This document shows, piece after piece, positions 27,854-36,882 of a DNA stretch of 64,000 bases. The position numbers were made by a program, and so were the translations under genes. Under the pieces are notes generated by a model that did not search any database, had not been told where the DNA came from, and saw only the letters and a program-made list of their open reading frames with translations. Every line of letters begins with the position of its first letter. The first letter of the stretch is position 1. Origin of the DNA: Aeromonas schubertii (GTDB taxonomy: Bacteria > Pseudomonadota > Gammaproteobacteria > Enterobacterales > Aeromonadaceae); assembly GCF_000820105.1 (NCBI RefSeq), contig NZ_CDDB01000028.1:94633-158632 (forward strand), read 5' to 3'.

Positions 27854-28963
27854 ATGTTTCGTCTCGGTTTGATCATCAACCCCGTCGCCGGGTTGGGGGG
27901 CAGCGTGGCCCTCAAGGGCTCTGATGGCGTCGTGGAGCAGGCGCGCCGGCTTGGGGCCGTTCCCCGCTCGGCCGAGCGGGCCCGGGCGGCCCTCGGTGAG
28001 CTTGCCGGGCTCGATTATGAGCTGGTGACGGTGGCGGGCCCCATGGGCGAAACCCTGGCCCGGGAGATGGGGATCCCTCATACCCTGATAAGTCATCACC
28101 CGGGGGCCGAGAGCCGTGCCGAGGATACCCGCAGCGCGGCGCACATCATGGCCGGGATGGGGCTCGATCTGCTGCTCTTCGCCGGCGGCGATGGCACGGC
28201 GCGAGACATTTGCGCCGCCGTCGGCGAGCGGGCTCATGTGCTCGGCATTCCCGCGGGCTGCAAGATCCACTCCGGGGTCTACGCCGTGACGCCCCAGGCG
28301 GCAGGGAGGGTGGCCGCCCGCATGATAGGGGGCGAGCTGCTGACCCTGGCGCAGGGGGAGGTGATGGATATCGACGAGGAGGCGTTTCGTGCCGGTCGGG
28401 TGCGAGCGCGTCACTTCGGCGAGTTGCTGGTGCCCCAGGATCTGCGTTTCGTGCAGGCGGTCAAGGCGGGGGGGAAAGAGTCCGAGCCCTTGGTGCTGGC
28501 CGATATCGCCGCCGAGGTGGTCTCCCGCATGGAGCCCGATACCCTCTACCTGATGGGCTCGGGTACAACGGTGGCGGCCTGCATGGAGGAGCTGGGTCTG
28601 GAAAATAGTCTGCTCGGTGTGGATCTGGTGGAAAATGGTCGTCTGATCGGGCAGGATCTGCGCGCCGACGAGATCCTTACCCGGATAGCGGGGCGCCCCT
28701 GCAGCCTGATCATCACCCCGATCGGTGGGCAGGGACATCTGTTCGGACGAGGCAACCAGCAGTTAAGCCCTGAGGTGCTTCGTGCTGTGGGTCTGGATCG
28801 CATCCTGGTGATCGCCACCAAGAGCAAGCTGGCTACCCTGGAGGGACGCCCCCTGCTGGTGGATACGGGTGACAGGACGCTGGATCAGGCCCTGCAAGGC
28901 TATCGGCGCATCGTCACCGGTTGGCGGGATCAGGTGATCTATCCGGTCGCCAACCCGGCCTAG
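27854..28963 (+). CDS. ATP-NAD kinase-like protein (COG3199 type)
   Basis: A 369-residue member of the NAD kinase/diacylglycerol kinase fold: N-terminal GLIINPVAGLGG and the nucleotide motif LFAGGDGTARDI. These larger homologues sit apart from the housekeeping NadK, and their substrate is unsettled; the family is often annotated ATP-NAD kinase or AcoX-like. AAAGGAG before the ATG at 27854 sets the start. The gene is flanked by its own spacing from speA's terminator and 59 bp before yfcL, so it could share a transcript with yfcL. Confidence 0.8.
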   Translation: MFRLGLIINPVAGLGGSVALKGSDGVVEQARRLGAVPRSAERARAALGELAGLDYELVTVAGPMGETLAREMGIPHTLISHHPGAESRAEDTRSAAHIMAGMGLDLLLFAGGDGTARDICAAVGERAHVLGIPAGCKIHSGVYAVTPQAAGRVAARMIGGELLTLAQGEVMDIDEEAFRAGRVRARHFGELLVPQDLRFVQAVKAGGKESEPLVLADIAAEVVSRMEPDTLYLMGSGTTVAACMEELGLENSLLGVDLVENGRLIGQDLRADEILTRIAGRPCSLIITPIGGQGHLFGRGNQQLSPEVLRAVGLDRILVIATKSKLATLEGRPLLVDTGDRTLDQALQGYRRIVTGWRDQVIYPVANPA

Positions 28964-29022
28964 GTCCGACGCTTAACATCATAACCCTGTGTGCCGGAGA
29001 TCCCGGCCAAAGAGGCTGTTCC

Positions 29023-29319
29023 ATGTCGATTCTCAATTCCCTGTCGATTCAAGAGTATGAACACAAGCTGCTGGGGCTGATTGACAGCCAGGTGGCGACC
29101 GCCACCGATGACGAGCTGTTTGCCGGCGGGTATCTCAGGGGACACATCTCCCTGGCGGTGGCCCGCGCCGAGCTGGAGGGGAAGACGCTGGTGCGTGATG
29201 TGAAGAGCTACGTGCTGCGCAGCCTCAACGAGGCGATCCTGCAGGGGGAGCTCTCCGATGAGGATCAGGCTCACGTGATGACCATGTGGCAGCGCCTGCA
29301 GGAGCAGGCTGAGTCCTAA
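29023..29319 (+). CDS. yfcL: YfcL family protein
   Basis: A 98-residue soluble protein resembling E. coli YfcL, with the conserved block TDDELFAGGYLRGHISLAVARAEL. Mostly helical by composition; function unknown. In E. coli yfcL lies near the smrB-prmB-aroC group; here that group is 13 kb downstream. AGAGG provides an RBS. Confidence 0.85.
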   Translation: MSILNSLSIQEYEHKLLGLIDSQVATATDDELFAGGYLRGHISLAVARAELEGKTLVRDVKSYVLRSLNEAILQGELSDEDQAHVMTMWQRLQEQAES

Positions 29320-29326
29320 GTCACAT

Positions 29327-29344
29327 TTCAAACTGGAGTTTGAA
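29327..29344. promoter_or_regulatory. PsrA-like fatty-acid regulator box
   Basis: TTCAAAC-TGGA-GTTTGAA is a perfect 7+7 palindrome, of the CAAAC-N(2-4)-GTTTG type bound by the TetR-family fatty-acid regulator PsrA. It lies 67 bp before the acyl-CoA ligase start. Assignment is from memory of the motif. Confidence 0.65.
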
Positions 29345-29410
29345 TTAATTCTTTTCTGAGCCTTTACATAGTGTTAATAATTGGGTGCCTAATGTTGCAG
29401 GGAATTAACC

Positions 29411-31075
29411 ATGGCCACCCGTTCAAAGATTGCTCACAAGTTGCCGCTCGACATGCTCTATCACTGGGAGCGGCAATCTCCCGACAGGATCTATCTGCGT
29501 CAGACCATCAACCGCCAGTATGAGGACTACAGCTGGGCGAGGGTGGCCGACGAGGCGAGACGCATCACCGCGGCCTTGCGTGCCTTGGGACTGGTCCCGG
29601 GTGACAAGGTCGCTCTTCTCTCCAAAAACTGCGCCCACTGGTTTATTGCCGATCTGGCGATGCAGATGGGAGGCTATGTCAGCGTCCCCATCTATCCCAC
29701 TGCCAACAGCGACACCATCGAATATGTGCTGCGCCACAGCGAGTCCAAGGCTATCTTCGTCGGCAAGCTCGACGACTGGAAGAGCCAGGAGCCCGGCGTC
29801 CCCGGCGAGCTGATGCGCATCGCCTTCCCGTATGAGACCATGCCGGCCCAGTACTACTGGGGTGATCTCATCAAGCGCCATGAGCCCATCGCCGAGAGCC
29901 CGGTGCAGGAGCCAGATAGCCTCTTGAGCCTGGTCTACACCTCGGGCAGTACCGGCAAGCCCAAGGGCGCCATGCTCTCGGTGGAGCGCTATGCCTGGTC
30001 CTGCGAGAAGCTGGTGGAGACGGTGGGGTTGTGCGATGAGGATCGTGGTTTCTCCTATCTGCCGCTCGCTCACATCACGGAGCGGGTTTATGTCTACGGG
30101 GGCAGCCTCTACAGCGGTGCCGTCATCGCCTTCCCCGAGTCTCTCGACACCTTCGTCGAGGATATCAAGCGTTGCCGTCCTACCGTGTTTATTTCGGTCC
30201 CCCGTCTGTGGGCCATGTTCCGCATCAAGATCTACGAAAAGCTTCCGCCCCAGAAGCTGGCTCTGTTGCTCAAGATCCCGCTCGTCTCCACCCTCATCAA
30301 GCGCAAACTGCGCGAAGGGTTGGGGCTGGATCAGGCCAGGGTGCTCGGCTGTGGCTCGGCACCGGTGGCACCCTCCCTGCTGCAGTGGTATCGCAGCATA
30401 GGGCTCAATATCACGGAGGCGTGGGGCATGACCGAAAACCACGCCTACTCGACCCTTAACTACCCCTTCCGGGCCGACAAGATAGGGACCGTCGGCAAGG
30501 CGGGGGTCGGGGTGAGCCTGCGCATCTCCGAAGAGGGGGAGATCCTCTGCCGCTGTGAGGGGATGATGGTGGGCTACTACAAGGATCCCGAGAGCAGCGC
30601 CAGTACCATAGATGCTGACGGCTGGCTGCACACCGGCGACATGGGCAAGCTGGATGGCGAGGGCTACCTGACCATCACAGGGCGCATGAAAGATGTCTTC
30701 AAGACCGCCAAGGGCAAGTATGTGGCCCCAGTTCCCATCGAGGGGATGTTGGGCCAGGAGCCTCTTATCGAGCAGCTTTGTGTCATCGGCTACGGTATGC
30801 CCCAGCCTATTGCCCTGGTTCAGTTGACCGAGAAGGCGATGCAGGAAGAGCATGGAGACATAGAGCGGGTGCTCGATCTGGCCCGGGAGCGGGTCAACCA
30901 GAAGCTGGAGGCCCACGCCAAGCTCAAGGGGCTGTTCGTGGTCAAGACGCCCTGGAATATTGAAAACGGGGTACTGACACCCACCATGAAGATCCGCCGC
31001 CACCTGCTCGAGCAGCGTTATGCTGATCTGGGCAATCAATGGCCCTCTCACAAGAGCGTGGTGTGGGAATCTTGA
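29411..31075 (+). CDS. Long-chain acyl-CoA ligase (AMP-dependent synthetase)
   Basis: Activates fatty acids to acyl-CoA through an acyl-AMP. Motifs: P-loop YTSGSTGKPKG (176-186), the adenylate core EAWGMTEN, the hinge WLHTGDMGKLDGEGYLTITGRMKD and a late lysine in GVLTPTMKIRR. At 554 residues it resembles the longer FAA/AMP-dependent synthetases with a wide gap before the GDMG motif more than enteric FadD. The PsrA-like palindrome upstream supports a role in fatty-acid use. The exact chain-length preference cannot be read from sequence. Confidence 0.88.
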   Translation: MATRSKIAHKLPLDMLYHWERQSPDRIYLRQTINRQYEDYSWARVADEARRITAALRALGLVPGDKVALLSKNCAHWFIADLAMQMGGYVSVPIYPTANSDTIEYVLRHSESKAIFVGKLDDWKSQEPGVPGELMRIAFPYETMPAQYYWGDLIKRHEPIAESPVQEPDSLLSLVYTSGSTGKPKGAMLSVERYAWSCEKLVETVGLCDEDRGFSYLPLAHITERVYVYGGSLYSGAVIAFPESLDTFVEDIKRCRPTVFISVPRLWAMFRIKIYEKLPPQKLALLLKIPLVSTLIKRKLREGLGLDQARVLGCGSAPVAPSLLQWYRSIGLNITEAWGMTENHAYSTLNYPFRADKIGTVGKAGVGVSLRISEEGEILCRCEGMMVGYYKDPESSASTIDADGWLHTGDMGKLDGEGYLTITGRMKDVFKTAKGKYVAPVPIEGMLGQEPLIEQLCVIGYGMPQPIALVQLTEKAMQEEHGDIERVLDLARERVNQKLEAHAKLKGLFVVKTPWNIENGVLTPTMKIRRHLLEQRYADLGNQWPSHKSVVWES

Positions 31076-31099
31076 TTGCAGAGTACTGAAATATGAATG

Positions 31100-31122
31100 G
31101 GGGGCAAATGGCCCCCTTTTTT
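31100..31122 (+). terminator. Terminator of the acyl-CoA ligase gene
   Basis: GGGGGC (31100-31105) and GCCCCC (31111-31116) form a stem, followed by TTTTTT. Confidence 0.88.
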
Positions 31123-31162
31123 ATTTTTGATGGGGCAATATTGCACCGGGCGGAATATAAAA

Positions 31163-31186
31163 AAGGGGGGCCCTGGCGGGCCCCCA
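31163..31186 (-). terminator. Orphan minus-strand terminator-like hairpin
   Basis: On the minus strand GGGGGCCC-GCCA-GGGCCCCCC is followed by TTTTTT. On the plus strand there is no T-run. It lies 345 bp beyond the ybjL terminator, so it would end some other leftward transcript, or serve as a backup. Confidence 0.55.
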
Positions 31187-31530
31187 AAACACGTATCACA
31201 CGCATACTTAGGTGCGGGAGGAATCATATCCGTCTACGCTAATAATTACAGTTGACGGATGTTGCTATTGACATGTGGTAACTGCGTGGTTAACCGACTG
31301 TGAGTGAATTGTTTTTAATTGTGCGTAAATTAGCCTCAACAAAGCTCTCTTTGTGTTTCATCGTGTTACACCCTGATGAACTGCATAGATATCTGAATAG
31401 CAGAGATATTAAACCGACTTATCTCCGTTGGCCCGGTCTAACTATGCAATATCGTTGAGATTGGAGGGAAGATATATAATCCCACTGGTCCAGTGGTTAT
31501 TTATGTGAGAGTGAAAATAGACAAAAAAAT
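31187..31530. other. AT-rich gene-free stretch between acyl-CoA ligase and ybjL
   Basis: About 340 bp with no credible ORF, clearly richer in A+T than its neighbours. A TTGACA hexamer at about 31264 (+) lacks a good -10. The stretch is bounded on the left by the minus-strand hairpin and on the right by the ybjL terminator, a layout that would suit a leftward small RNA, but no strong promoter is seen. Confidence 0.4.
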
Positions 31531-31549
31531 AGCCCCCTGAGCGGGGGCT
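31519..31549 (-). terminator. Terminator of ybjL
   Basis: AGCCCCC (31531-31537) and GGGGGCT (31543-31549) pair; on the minus strand the stem is followed by A and then seven T. Confidence 0.9.
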
Positions 31550-31564
31550 GATAGATATCAAATA

Positions 31565-33250
31565 TTAAAGCCAGAAACTGATAATAAATGAACCGGCGAG
31601 GGTAAGCATGACGTTGGCCACCGCATAGGTTCCCGCATAGCCGAGGGCGGGGATCGAGCTGTTGGCCGCCTCGTTGACCACGTCCATGGCCGGTGCACAG
31701 GTTCGAGCCCCTGTGATGGCACCGAGCAGCAGTGCCGGGTTCATCTTCAATACCCAGACACCAAACAGATAACCGATAAGCACGGGCAGGGCGGTGACCA
31801 CCATGCCGGAGAAGAGCACCACGGCCCCCACCTCGCTCAGGTGATCGAGAATGCCCCCCCCGGCCTTGAGTCCCGTACTCACCATGAAGACCGCAAGACC
31901 CAGATCCTTGGCCAGGCGCAGGGCGCCCGGTGGCACATAACCCACGGTGGGGTGGTTGGCTCTGAGATAACCCATCAGAATGCCGGCCAGCAGCAGACCT
32001 ACCGCGTTACCGAGCCCAAACTCGATCTGACCGAAGACCAGAGAGACGGAGCCGATCAGCAGCCCCAGCACGAAGAAGGTGGTGAAGGCGACCAGGTCCG
32101 TGGTCTGGCTGTGGATGCTGATAAAGCCTATCTTGCCCGCCAGCTGCTTCACCCTCTGCTTCTCGCCACTTATCTGCAGCACGTCGCCTTTTTGCAGCAT
32201 GATGTTGCGATCAAAGGGCATCTCTATCTGGGAGCGGACGATGCGGTTGAGAAAGCACCCCTTCTCGGTCAGGTTGAGCTCGGCCAGATGGCGCCCGACG
32301 ATGGCATCGTTCTTGACCACTATCTCTTCGGTGACGATCTGCAGGTCCAGCAGATCCTTGTCGAAGACCTCTTTGCCGTTGCGATAGTTCACATCCAGCT
32401 TCTCGTGGCTGGTGGGGTACCCCACCAGGGCGATCTCGTCTCCCTCCTGGATCACCGCGTCCCCGTCGGGGCTGGCCAGGATGCCGTTGCGGCGGATCCG
32501 CTCCACGTAACAGCCGGTATGGGGGTAGATGCCGGTCTCGCGCAGGGTGCGCCCCCCCATCCAGGCGGCAAGCTCGGGGCCGACCCGGTAGGCGCGAATG
32601 ATAGGGAGATAGGTTTTGCGATTCTCGTTGTCCGACAGGCCCCGCTCACGGGCTATCTTCTGTGCCTCGGTGGAGAGATCGAGCCGGGCCAGGGCCGGCA
32701 GGTAGCGCACCACCACCATGAGGCCCACCAGCCCCACCAGGTAGGTGAGGGCGTAGCCGATGCCCATGTTGTCGAGTACGGCCTGCATGTCGGTCTGATG
32801 AGGCAGGTTGAGCAAGCCGCTGCGCAGGGCATCCTGTGCCCCCACCAGGGCCGGGGTCGAGGTGAGAGAGCCTGCCAGTATGCCAGCAGCCAGGCCTGGG
32901 CCCAGATTAAAGACTTTGGCCAGCCCCACCGTCAGCAGCAGGGCCGAGAGCAGGATCACCAGGGTCAGGCTGATGTAGTGGATGCCATCGCGCAGGAAAA
33001 CGCTGAAAAAATGGGGGCCTGCCTCTATGCCGACGCAGAAGATGAAGAGCATAAAGCCGACGTTTTCGGTCGAGGTGGTGAAGTGAAATCCCATCTGGCC
33101 GAACAGCAGGGCCGTGAACAGCACGCCTATGGTGTTGCCGATCTGGAAGGTACCGATCCTCACCTTGCCCAGTAGCAGGCCGAAGGCCAGCACCACAAAC
33201 AGCAGCAGGGAGTCGCTTTGATGAAGCAGGGTCACAAAATCAATGGTCAT
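31565..33250 (-). CDS. ybjL: YbjL family transporter (AspT/AAE family, two RCK_C domains)
   Basis: A 561-residue inner-membrane protein, the same length as E. coli YbjL. Two membrane halves of about five helices each (the duplicated AspT/YidE fold) flank two cytoplasmic TrkA-C-like regulatory domains (about residues 200-370, with GNPDGDAV-type [24 protein letters not shown] and [17 protein letters not shown]). Conserved [10 protein letters not shown] and [10 protein letters not shown] lie in the two halves. The start at 33250 gives the family N terminus; 41 upstream codons are unsupported. Substrate unknown. Confidence 0.9.
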   Translation of the reverse strand: MTIDFVTLLHQSDSLLLFVVLAFGLLLGKVRIGTFQIGNTIGVLFTALLFGQMGFHFTTSTENVGFMLFIFCVGIEAGPHFFSVFLRDGIHYISLTLVILLSALLLTVGLAKVFNLGPGLAAGILAGSLTSTPALVGAQDALRSGLLNLPHQTDMQAVLDNMGIGYALTYLVGLVGLMVVVRYLPALARLDLSTEAQKIARERGLSDNENRKTYLPIIRAYRVGPELAAWMGGRTLRETGIYPHTGCYVERIRRNGILASPDGDAVIQEGDEIALVGYPTSHEKLDVNYRNGKEVFDKDLLDLQIVTEEIVVKNDAIVGRHLAELNLTEKGCFLNRIVRSQIEMPFDRNIMLQKGDVLQISGEKQRVKQLAGKIGFISIHSQTTDLVAFTTFFVLGLLIGSVSLVFGQIEFGLGNAVGLLLAGILMGYLRANHPTVGYVPPGALRLAKDLGLAVFMVSTGLKAGGGILDHLSEVGAVVLFSGMVVTALPVLIGYLFGVWVLKMNPALLLGAITGARTCAPAMDVVNEAANSSIPALGYAGTYAVANVMLTLAGSFIISFWL

Positions 33251-33563
33251 GCCCGGTGTAACCGAGGAAAGTTGCAAGGGGGGAACAGTATGCCCTGAAG
33301 CAGACCAACAAAGAAGCCGCAGGCCAGGTTTTGTCCTGTGGCAAGGGGTGGATAGAGGCACTTGTGTCATCAAGTGGCAACATTGTTTTGCAAATGTTGC
33401 GCTGGCTCACTTCGGGACGGGGCAGGAAGATGCGACAATCTGGCCGCCCGAGTCTCGGGTGGCTTTTAGGGTGCGCCTCCCGCCTCACCGCCTGTTGCAC
33501 ACCAGCGTGGTGATCCCGGGTGGGAGAGTACGGAATAAAATCACAAACAATAAGGAAACAAGC
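33251..33563. promoter_or_regulatory. Divergent ybjL / nuclease control region
   Basis: This 313-bp gap holds two strong inverted repeats: GCAACATT-N8-AATGTTGC (33377-33400, perfect) and GCCGCCCGA-GTC-TCGGGTGGC followed by TTTT (33443-33467). A TAAAAT -10-like hexamer lies at about 33535-33540, close to the nuclease RBS. A frame continuous with the nuclease runs through here but lacks an RBS and similarity. Confidence 0.5.
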
Positions 33564-36500
33564 ATGTCAGGAAGGTACACACTGCTCGCCTCGGCGGTGG
33601 CCTTGGCATTGGCCGGTCAGGCCCATGCCGGGTTGCTCATCACCGAGTATCTGGAAGGGAGCAGCAATAACAAGGCGGTCGAGATAAGCAACCTGGGGTC
33701 GGCACCGGTTGAACTGGCCGACTACCGACTCGCCCTCTATGCCAACGGTCTGGCCATCGACAAGACCCCCACCTCCACACTCTCGCTGCAAGGCACGCTG
33801 GCTCCCGGCGCCTCGTTGGTGCTGGCACACAGCAGTGCGAACGCCGAGATCCAGGCCAAGGCCACCATCAAGAGCAGTTCGCTGAACTTCAACGGGGACG
33901 ATGCCCTGGTGCTCTGGCGTGGCAGCGAGGTGGTCGACAGCGTCGGGCAGGTCGGTGTCGATCCGGGCACGGCCTGGGTGTCGGGCAGTGTCAGCACCCT
34001 CGATCAGACCCTGCGTCGCAAGGCGACGGTGAATCAGGGACGGGTGGATGCCAGCGCGCCCTTCGATCCCGCCGCAGAATTTGTCGCCTACCCCAAGGAT
34101 GATGCCAGCGGCCTCGGCTGCAGCGGGGAGGGGGCCTGCTCCGATGTGCCGCCTCCGGTCACCTTCGTCTGCCCGGTGGACAACCTCACCCCGATCCCGG
34201 CCATTCAGGGCAGTGGCACGACCAGCCCCCTGGTGCCGGCCGGCAAGTTTGAAGCCGATGGTGTCACCGCTACCCGTGGCGTGGTGACCCAGGTGGTGGG
34301 CGGCCTCTACAAGGGCTTCTTCCTGCAAGATGCGCAAGGGGACGGGGATCCGGCCACCTCGGACGGGATCTTCGTCTACACCACCAAGAGCGACCCGGCC
34401 ATTGGGGTGGGCGCCGAGGTGTGCGTCTCGGGCAAGGTCAGGGAGTACTTCAACCAGACCCAGCTCAGCGCCGACCAGTGGGCGGTGAGCCCCACCCCGG
34501 CCACCCCGATTGCCGCCACCCCCCTTGTCGCCGAGCCGGGCGAGACGCTCGCCTCCTTGCTCGAGCGTCACGAGGGGATGCGGGTTCGCCTGATGCCCGA
34601 GAGCAACCTGGTGGTGACCCGCAACTTCGGATTTGACTACGACGGCAAGCGCAACAACCTGGCCCTCGCCTACGGGGCTCCGCTCATCAAGTCGACCCAG
34701 AAGTTCCCGGCCATGAGCCAGGAAGCTGGCGACTGGCAGGCACGCAACCTTGCCAACCAGCTGGTGGTGGAGACTGATGCCAAGGCGCCGGATGGCGTGC
34801 TCCCCTGGTATCCCGCCTTCCACCCCGAGACCGGTTACCTGCGCGTTGGCGACAAGCTAAGCGGCCTCGAGGGGGCGCTCGGCTTCTCCTACAACCTGTT
34901 TCGTCTGGTGGCAGACAACACCATCACCCCGGACCAGGTGGATCATACCGGTTGGGATCGGGTCGAGACCCCCGAGCTGGCTCAGGCTGGCGATCTGCGG
35001 GTGGCGAGCTTCAACGTGCTCAACTTCTTCACGACCGTGGTCGGCGGCGACGCCAACCCCACCGGCTCCAACCGTGGTGCCCTGACGCTGCCTGAGTTCG
35101 AGTTGCAGCGCGCCAAGATCGTCAACGCCATCACCCGCCTCAACGCGGATGTGGTGGGGCTGATGGAGATAGAGAACAACGGCTACGGCCCCAACTCGGC
35201 CATCGCCAACCTGGTCGATGCCCTCAACGCCGGTCTGCCGGGCGAGCAGCACTACCGCTTCGTGAGCTCCCCCGACGGGCAACCCATCGGCAGCGATGCC
35301 ATCACGGTCGGCCTGCTCTATCGTCCGGCCCGGGTGTCGCTCTCGGGCGGGGCCGAGCTTATCGAGATGCCCCAGCAGGTGGCCGATGCGGTGGACGCCA
35401 GCGGCAAGACGGTCAGCATCAAGCAGGGGATGCGCGAGTCCTTGTTGCAGCGCTTCATCTCGCCCAAGGGCGATGTGCCGCTCACCCTGGTGGTCAACCA
35501 CCTCAAGTCCAAGGGCTCGGCCTGTTTTGAGGACTATCCGGACTACGCCAGCGCCGATCCTCTCGATCAACAGGGTCACTGCAACGCCCTGCGCGTCTCG
35601 GCAGCCCGGGTGCTGGGTGAGCGACTCAAGGGTGAAAGTGGCGATCTGCTGCTCATTGGCGACATGAACGCCTATGGCATGGAAGATCCCATCCGCGCCT
35701 TGACCGACTACGATCCGGCCAACACCCCGAGACCCATCGTCACCGCCTCTCACACCCTTCTGGGTGGCAACGACTATCAGGTGCAAGGGGAGCCTATCTC
35801 GCAAGGCGCGGGTCTGGTCAACCTCAACACCCGTTTCCACGGTAGCGACACCTTCTCCTACAGCTATGAGGGGGAGCTTGGCAACCTGGATCACGCCCTG
35901 GCCAATGCCAGCCTGGCCACCAAGGTGACCGGGGTGGAGGATTGGCACATCAACTCCACCGAGAGCAACCTGTTCGAGTACGGGGTCAAGTACAGCGGCA
36001 AGCTGGCCAAGTCCGACAATCCCTTCAGCGCCTCGGATCACGATCCGCTGCTTATCGCCATCACCTATCCCGAGCCGCCCCGTGGCACCCTGAGCCTGGA
36101 GCAGGGCGAGGCCGTGGTGAAGGAGGGCGACAGCCTGAGTCTGAGTGTGACCCGCCGTGATGGCAGCTTCGGTGAAGCCAGTGTCAACTGGCGCGTGGTG
36201 CCGGGTACGGCCGGGGCCGAGGATCTGGCCCTGACCAACGGGACCCTCAGCTGGGCCGACGGGGAGTCGGGTAGCAAGACCCTGGTGGTGCCCACCTATC
36301 CGGATGCCCTGAGCGAAGGGGACGAGACCTTCACGGTCGAGCTCACCGATGCCAGCGGCGCCGTGTTGGGCGAGACCAGGGTGACCCGTGCCACCCTGAG
36401 CGATGTGGCCGCGGTGGCCACCGTGCAGATGGGGGCGAGCGAGCTGACGACCCGTGAGGGACAGTGGTTCGTCGAGATCCCGGTTGCACGCAGTGGCGAT

Positions 36501-36776
36501 CTCTCCAAGAGTGCGCAGGCCAAGGTGAGCTTTGCCTCTGGCTCGGCCAGCTGGCTGCTCGACTACCTGCCCTGGGGCAGCAGCACTGTGCACTGGGCCC
36601 CGGGTGAGGGCGGCGTCAAGACGGTGCGGGTGCTGGTGATCGACGACTGGTTCGTCGAGAGGGCCGAGACCTTCACCGCCAGGCTTGCCCAGGTGCGGGG
36701 TGCCAAGGCTGGCAGCCCAGCTGTCACCCGTATCACCATCGAAGATAACGACAAATCCTGGTGGCCCTTCTGGTAA
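33564..36776 (+). CDS. Secreted multidomain nuclease (ExeM/NucH type) with Calx-beta repeats
   Basis: A 1070-residue exported protein. Order: signal peptide cut after AHA (about residue 22); a lamin-tail domain beginning GLLITEYLEGSSNNKAVEI (23-130); an OB-fold-like segment (about 165-290); an endonuclease/exonuclease/phosphatase domain (about 475-830) with catalytic landmarks RVASFNVLNFF, LMEIENN, NHLKSKG, GDMNAY and SDHDP; and two Calx-beta-like repeats (about 838-1066). It ends WWPFW, without the GlyGly-CTERM anchor seen in Shewanella ExeM, so release by type II secretion is likely. TAAGGAAA gives the RBS. Role probably extracellular DNA degradation for phosphate or biofilm turnover. Confidence 0.88.
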   Translation: MSGRYTLLASAVALALAGQAHAGLLITEYLEGSSNNKAVEISNLGSAPVELADYRLALYANGLAIDKTPTSTLSLQGTLAPGASLVLAHSSANAEIQAKATIKSSSLNFNGDDALVLWRGSEVVDSVGQVGVDPGTAWVSGSVSTLDQTLRRKATVNQGRVDASAPFDPAAEFVAYPKDDASGLGCSGEGACSDVPPPVTFVCPVDNLTPIPAIQGSGTTSPLVPAGKFEADGVTATRGVVTQVVGGLYKGFFLQDAQGDGDPATSDGIFVYTTKSDPAIGVGAEVCVSGKVREYFNQTQLSADQWAVSPTPATPIAATPLVAEPGETLASLLERHEGMRVRLMPESNLVVTRNFGFDYDGKRNNLALAYGAPLIKSTQKFPAMSQEAGDWQARNLANQLVVETDAKAPDGVLPWYPAFHPETGYLRVGDKLSGLEGALGFSYNLFRLVADNTITPDQVDHTGWDRVETPELAQAGDLRVASFNVLNFFTTVVGGDANPTGSNRGALTLPEFELQRAKIVNAITRLNADVVGLMEIENNGYGPNSAIANLVDALNAGLPGEQHYRFVSSPDGQPIGSDAITVGLLYRPARVSLSGGAELIEMPQQVADAVDASGKTVSIKQGMRESLLQRFISPKGDVPLTLVVNHLKSKGSACFEDYPDYASADPLDQQGHCNALRVSAARVLGERLKGESGDLLLIGDMNAYGMEDPIRALTDYDPANTPRPIVTASHTLLGGNDYQVQGEPISQGAGLVNLNTRFHGSDTFSYSYEGELGNLDHALANASLATKVTGVEDWHINSTESNLFEYGVKYSGKLAKSDNPFSASDHDPLLIAITYPEPPRGTLSLEQGEAVVKEGDSLSLSVTRRDGSFGEASVNWRVVPGTAGAEDLALTNGTLSWADGESGSKTLVVPTYPDALSEGDETFTVELTDASGAVLGETRVTRATLSDVAAVATVQMGASELTTREGQWFVEIPVARSGDLSKSAQAKVSFASGSASWLLDYLPWGSSTVHWAPGEGGVKTVRVLVIDDWFVERAETFTARLAQVRGAKAGSPAVTRITIEDNDKSWWPFW

Positions 36777-36784
36777 GAGCATGA

Positions 36785-36812
36785 GGGGGCGCTGCGGCGC
36801 TCCCTTTTTTTC
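36785..36812 (+). terminator. Terminator of the nuclease gene
   Basis: GGGGGCGC (36785-36792) pairs with GCGCTCCC (36797-36804, one G-T) over TGCG, then a run of T. Confidence 0.88.
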
Positions 36813-36882
36813 CTCCTTTCGGGTGCATTTTGATGGCCGATCGCTAGAATGGCCGCGATCACTCCCGACCGGATACGCCCCC

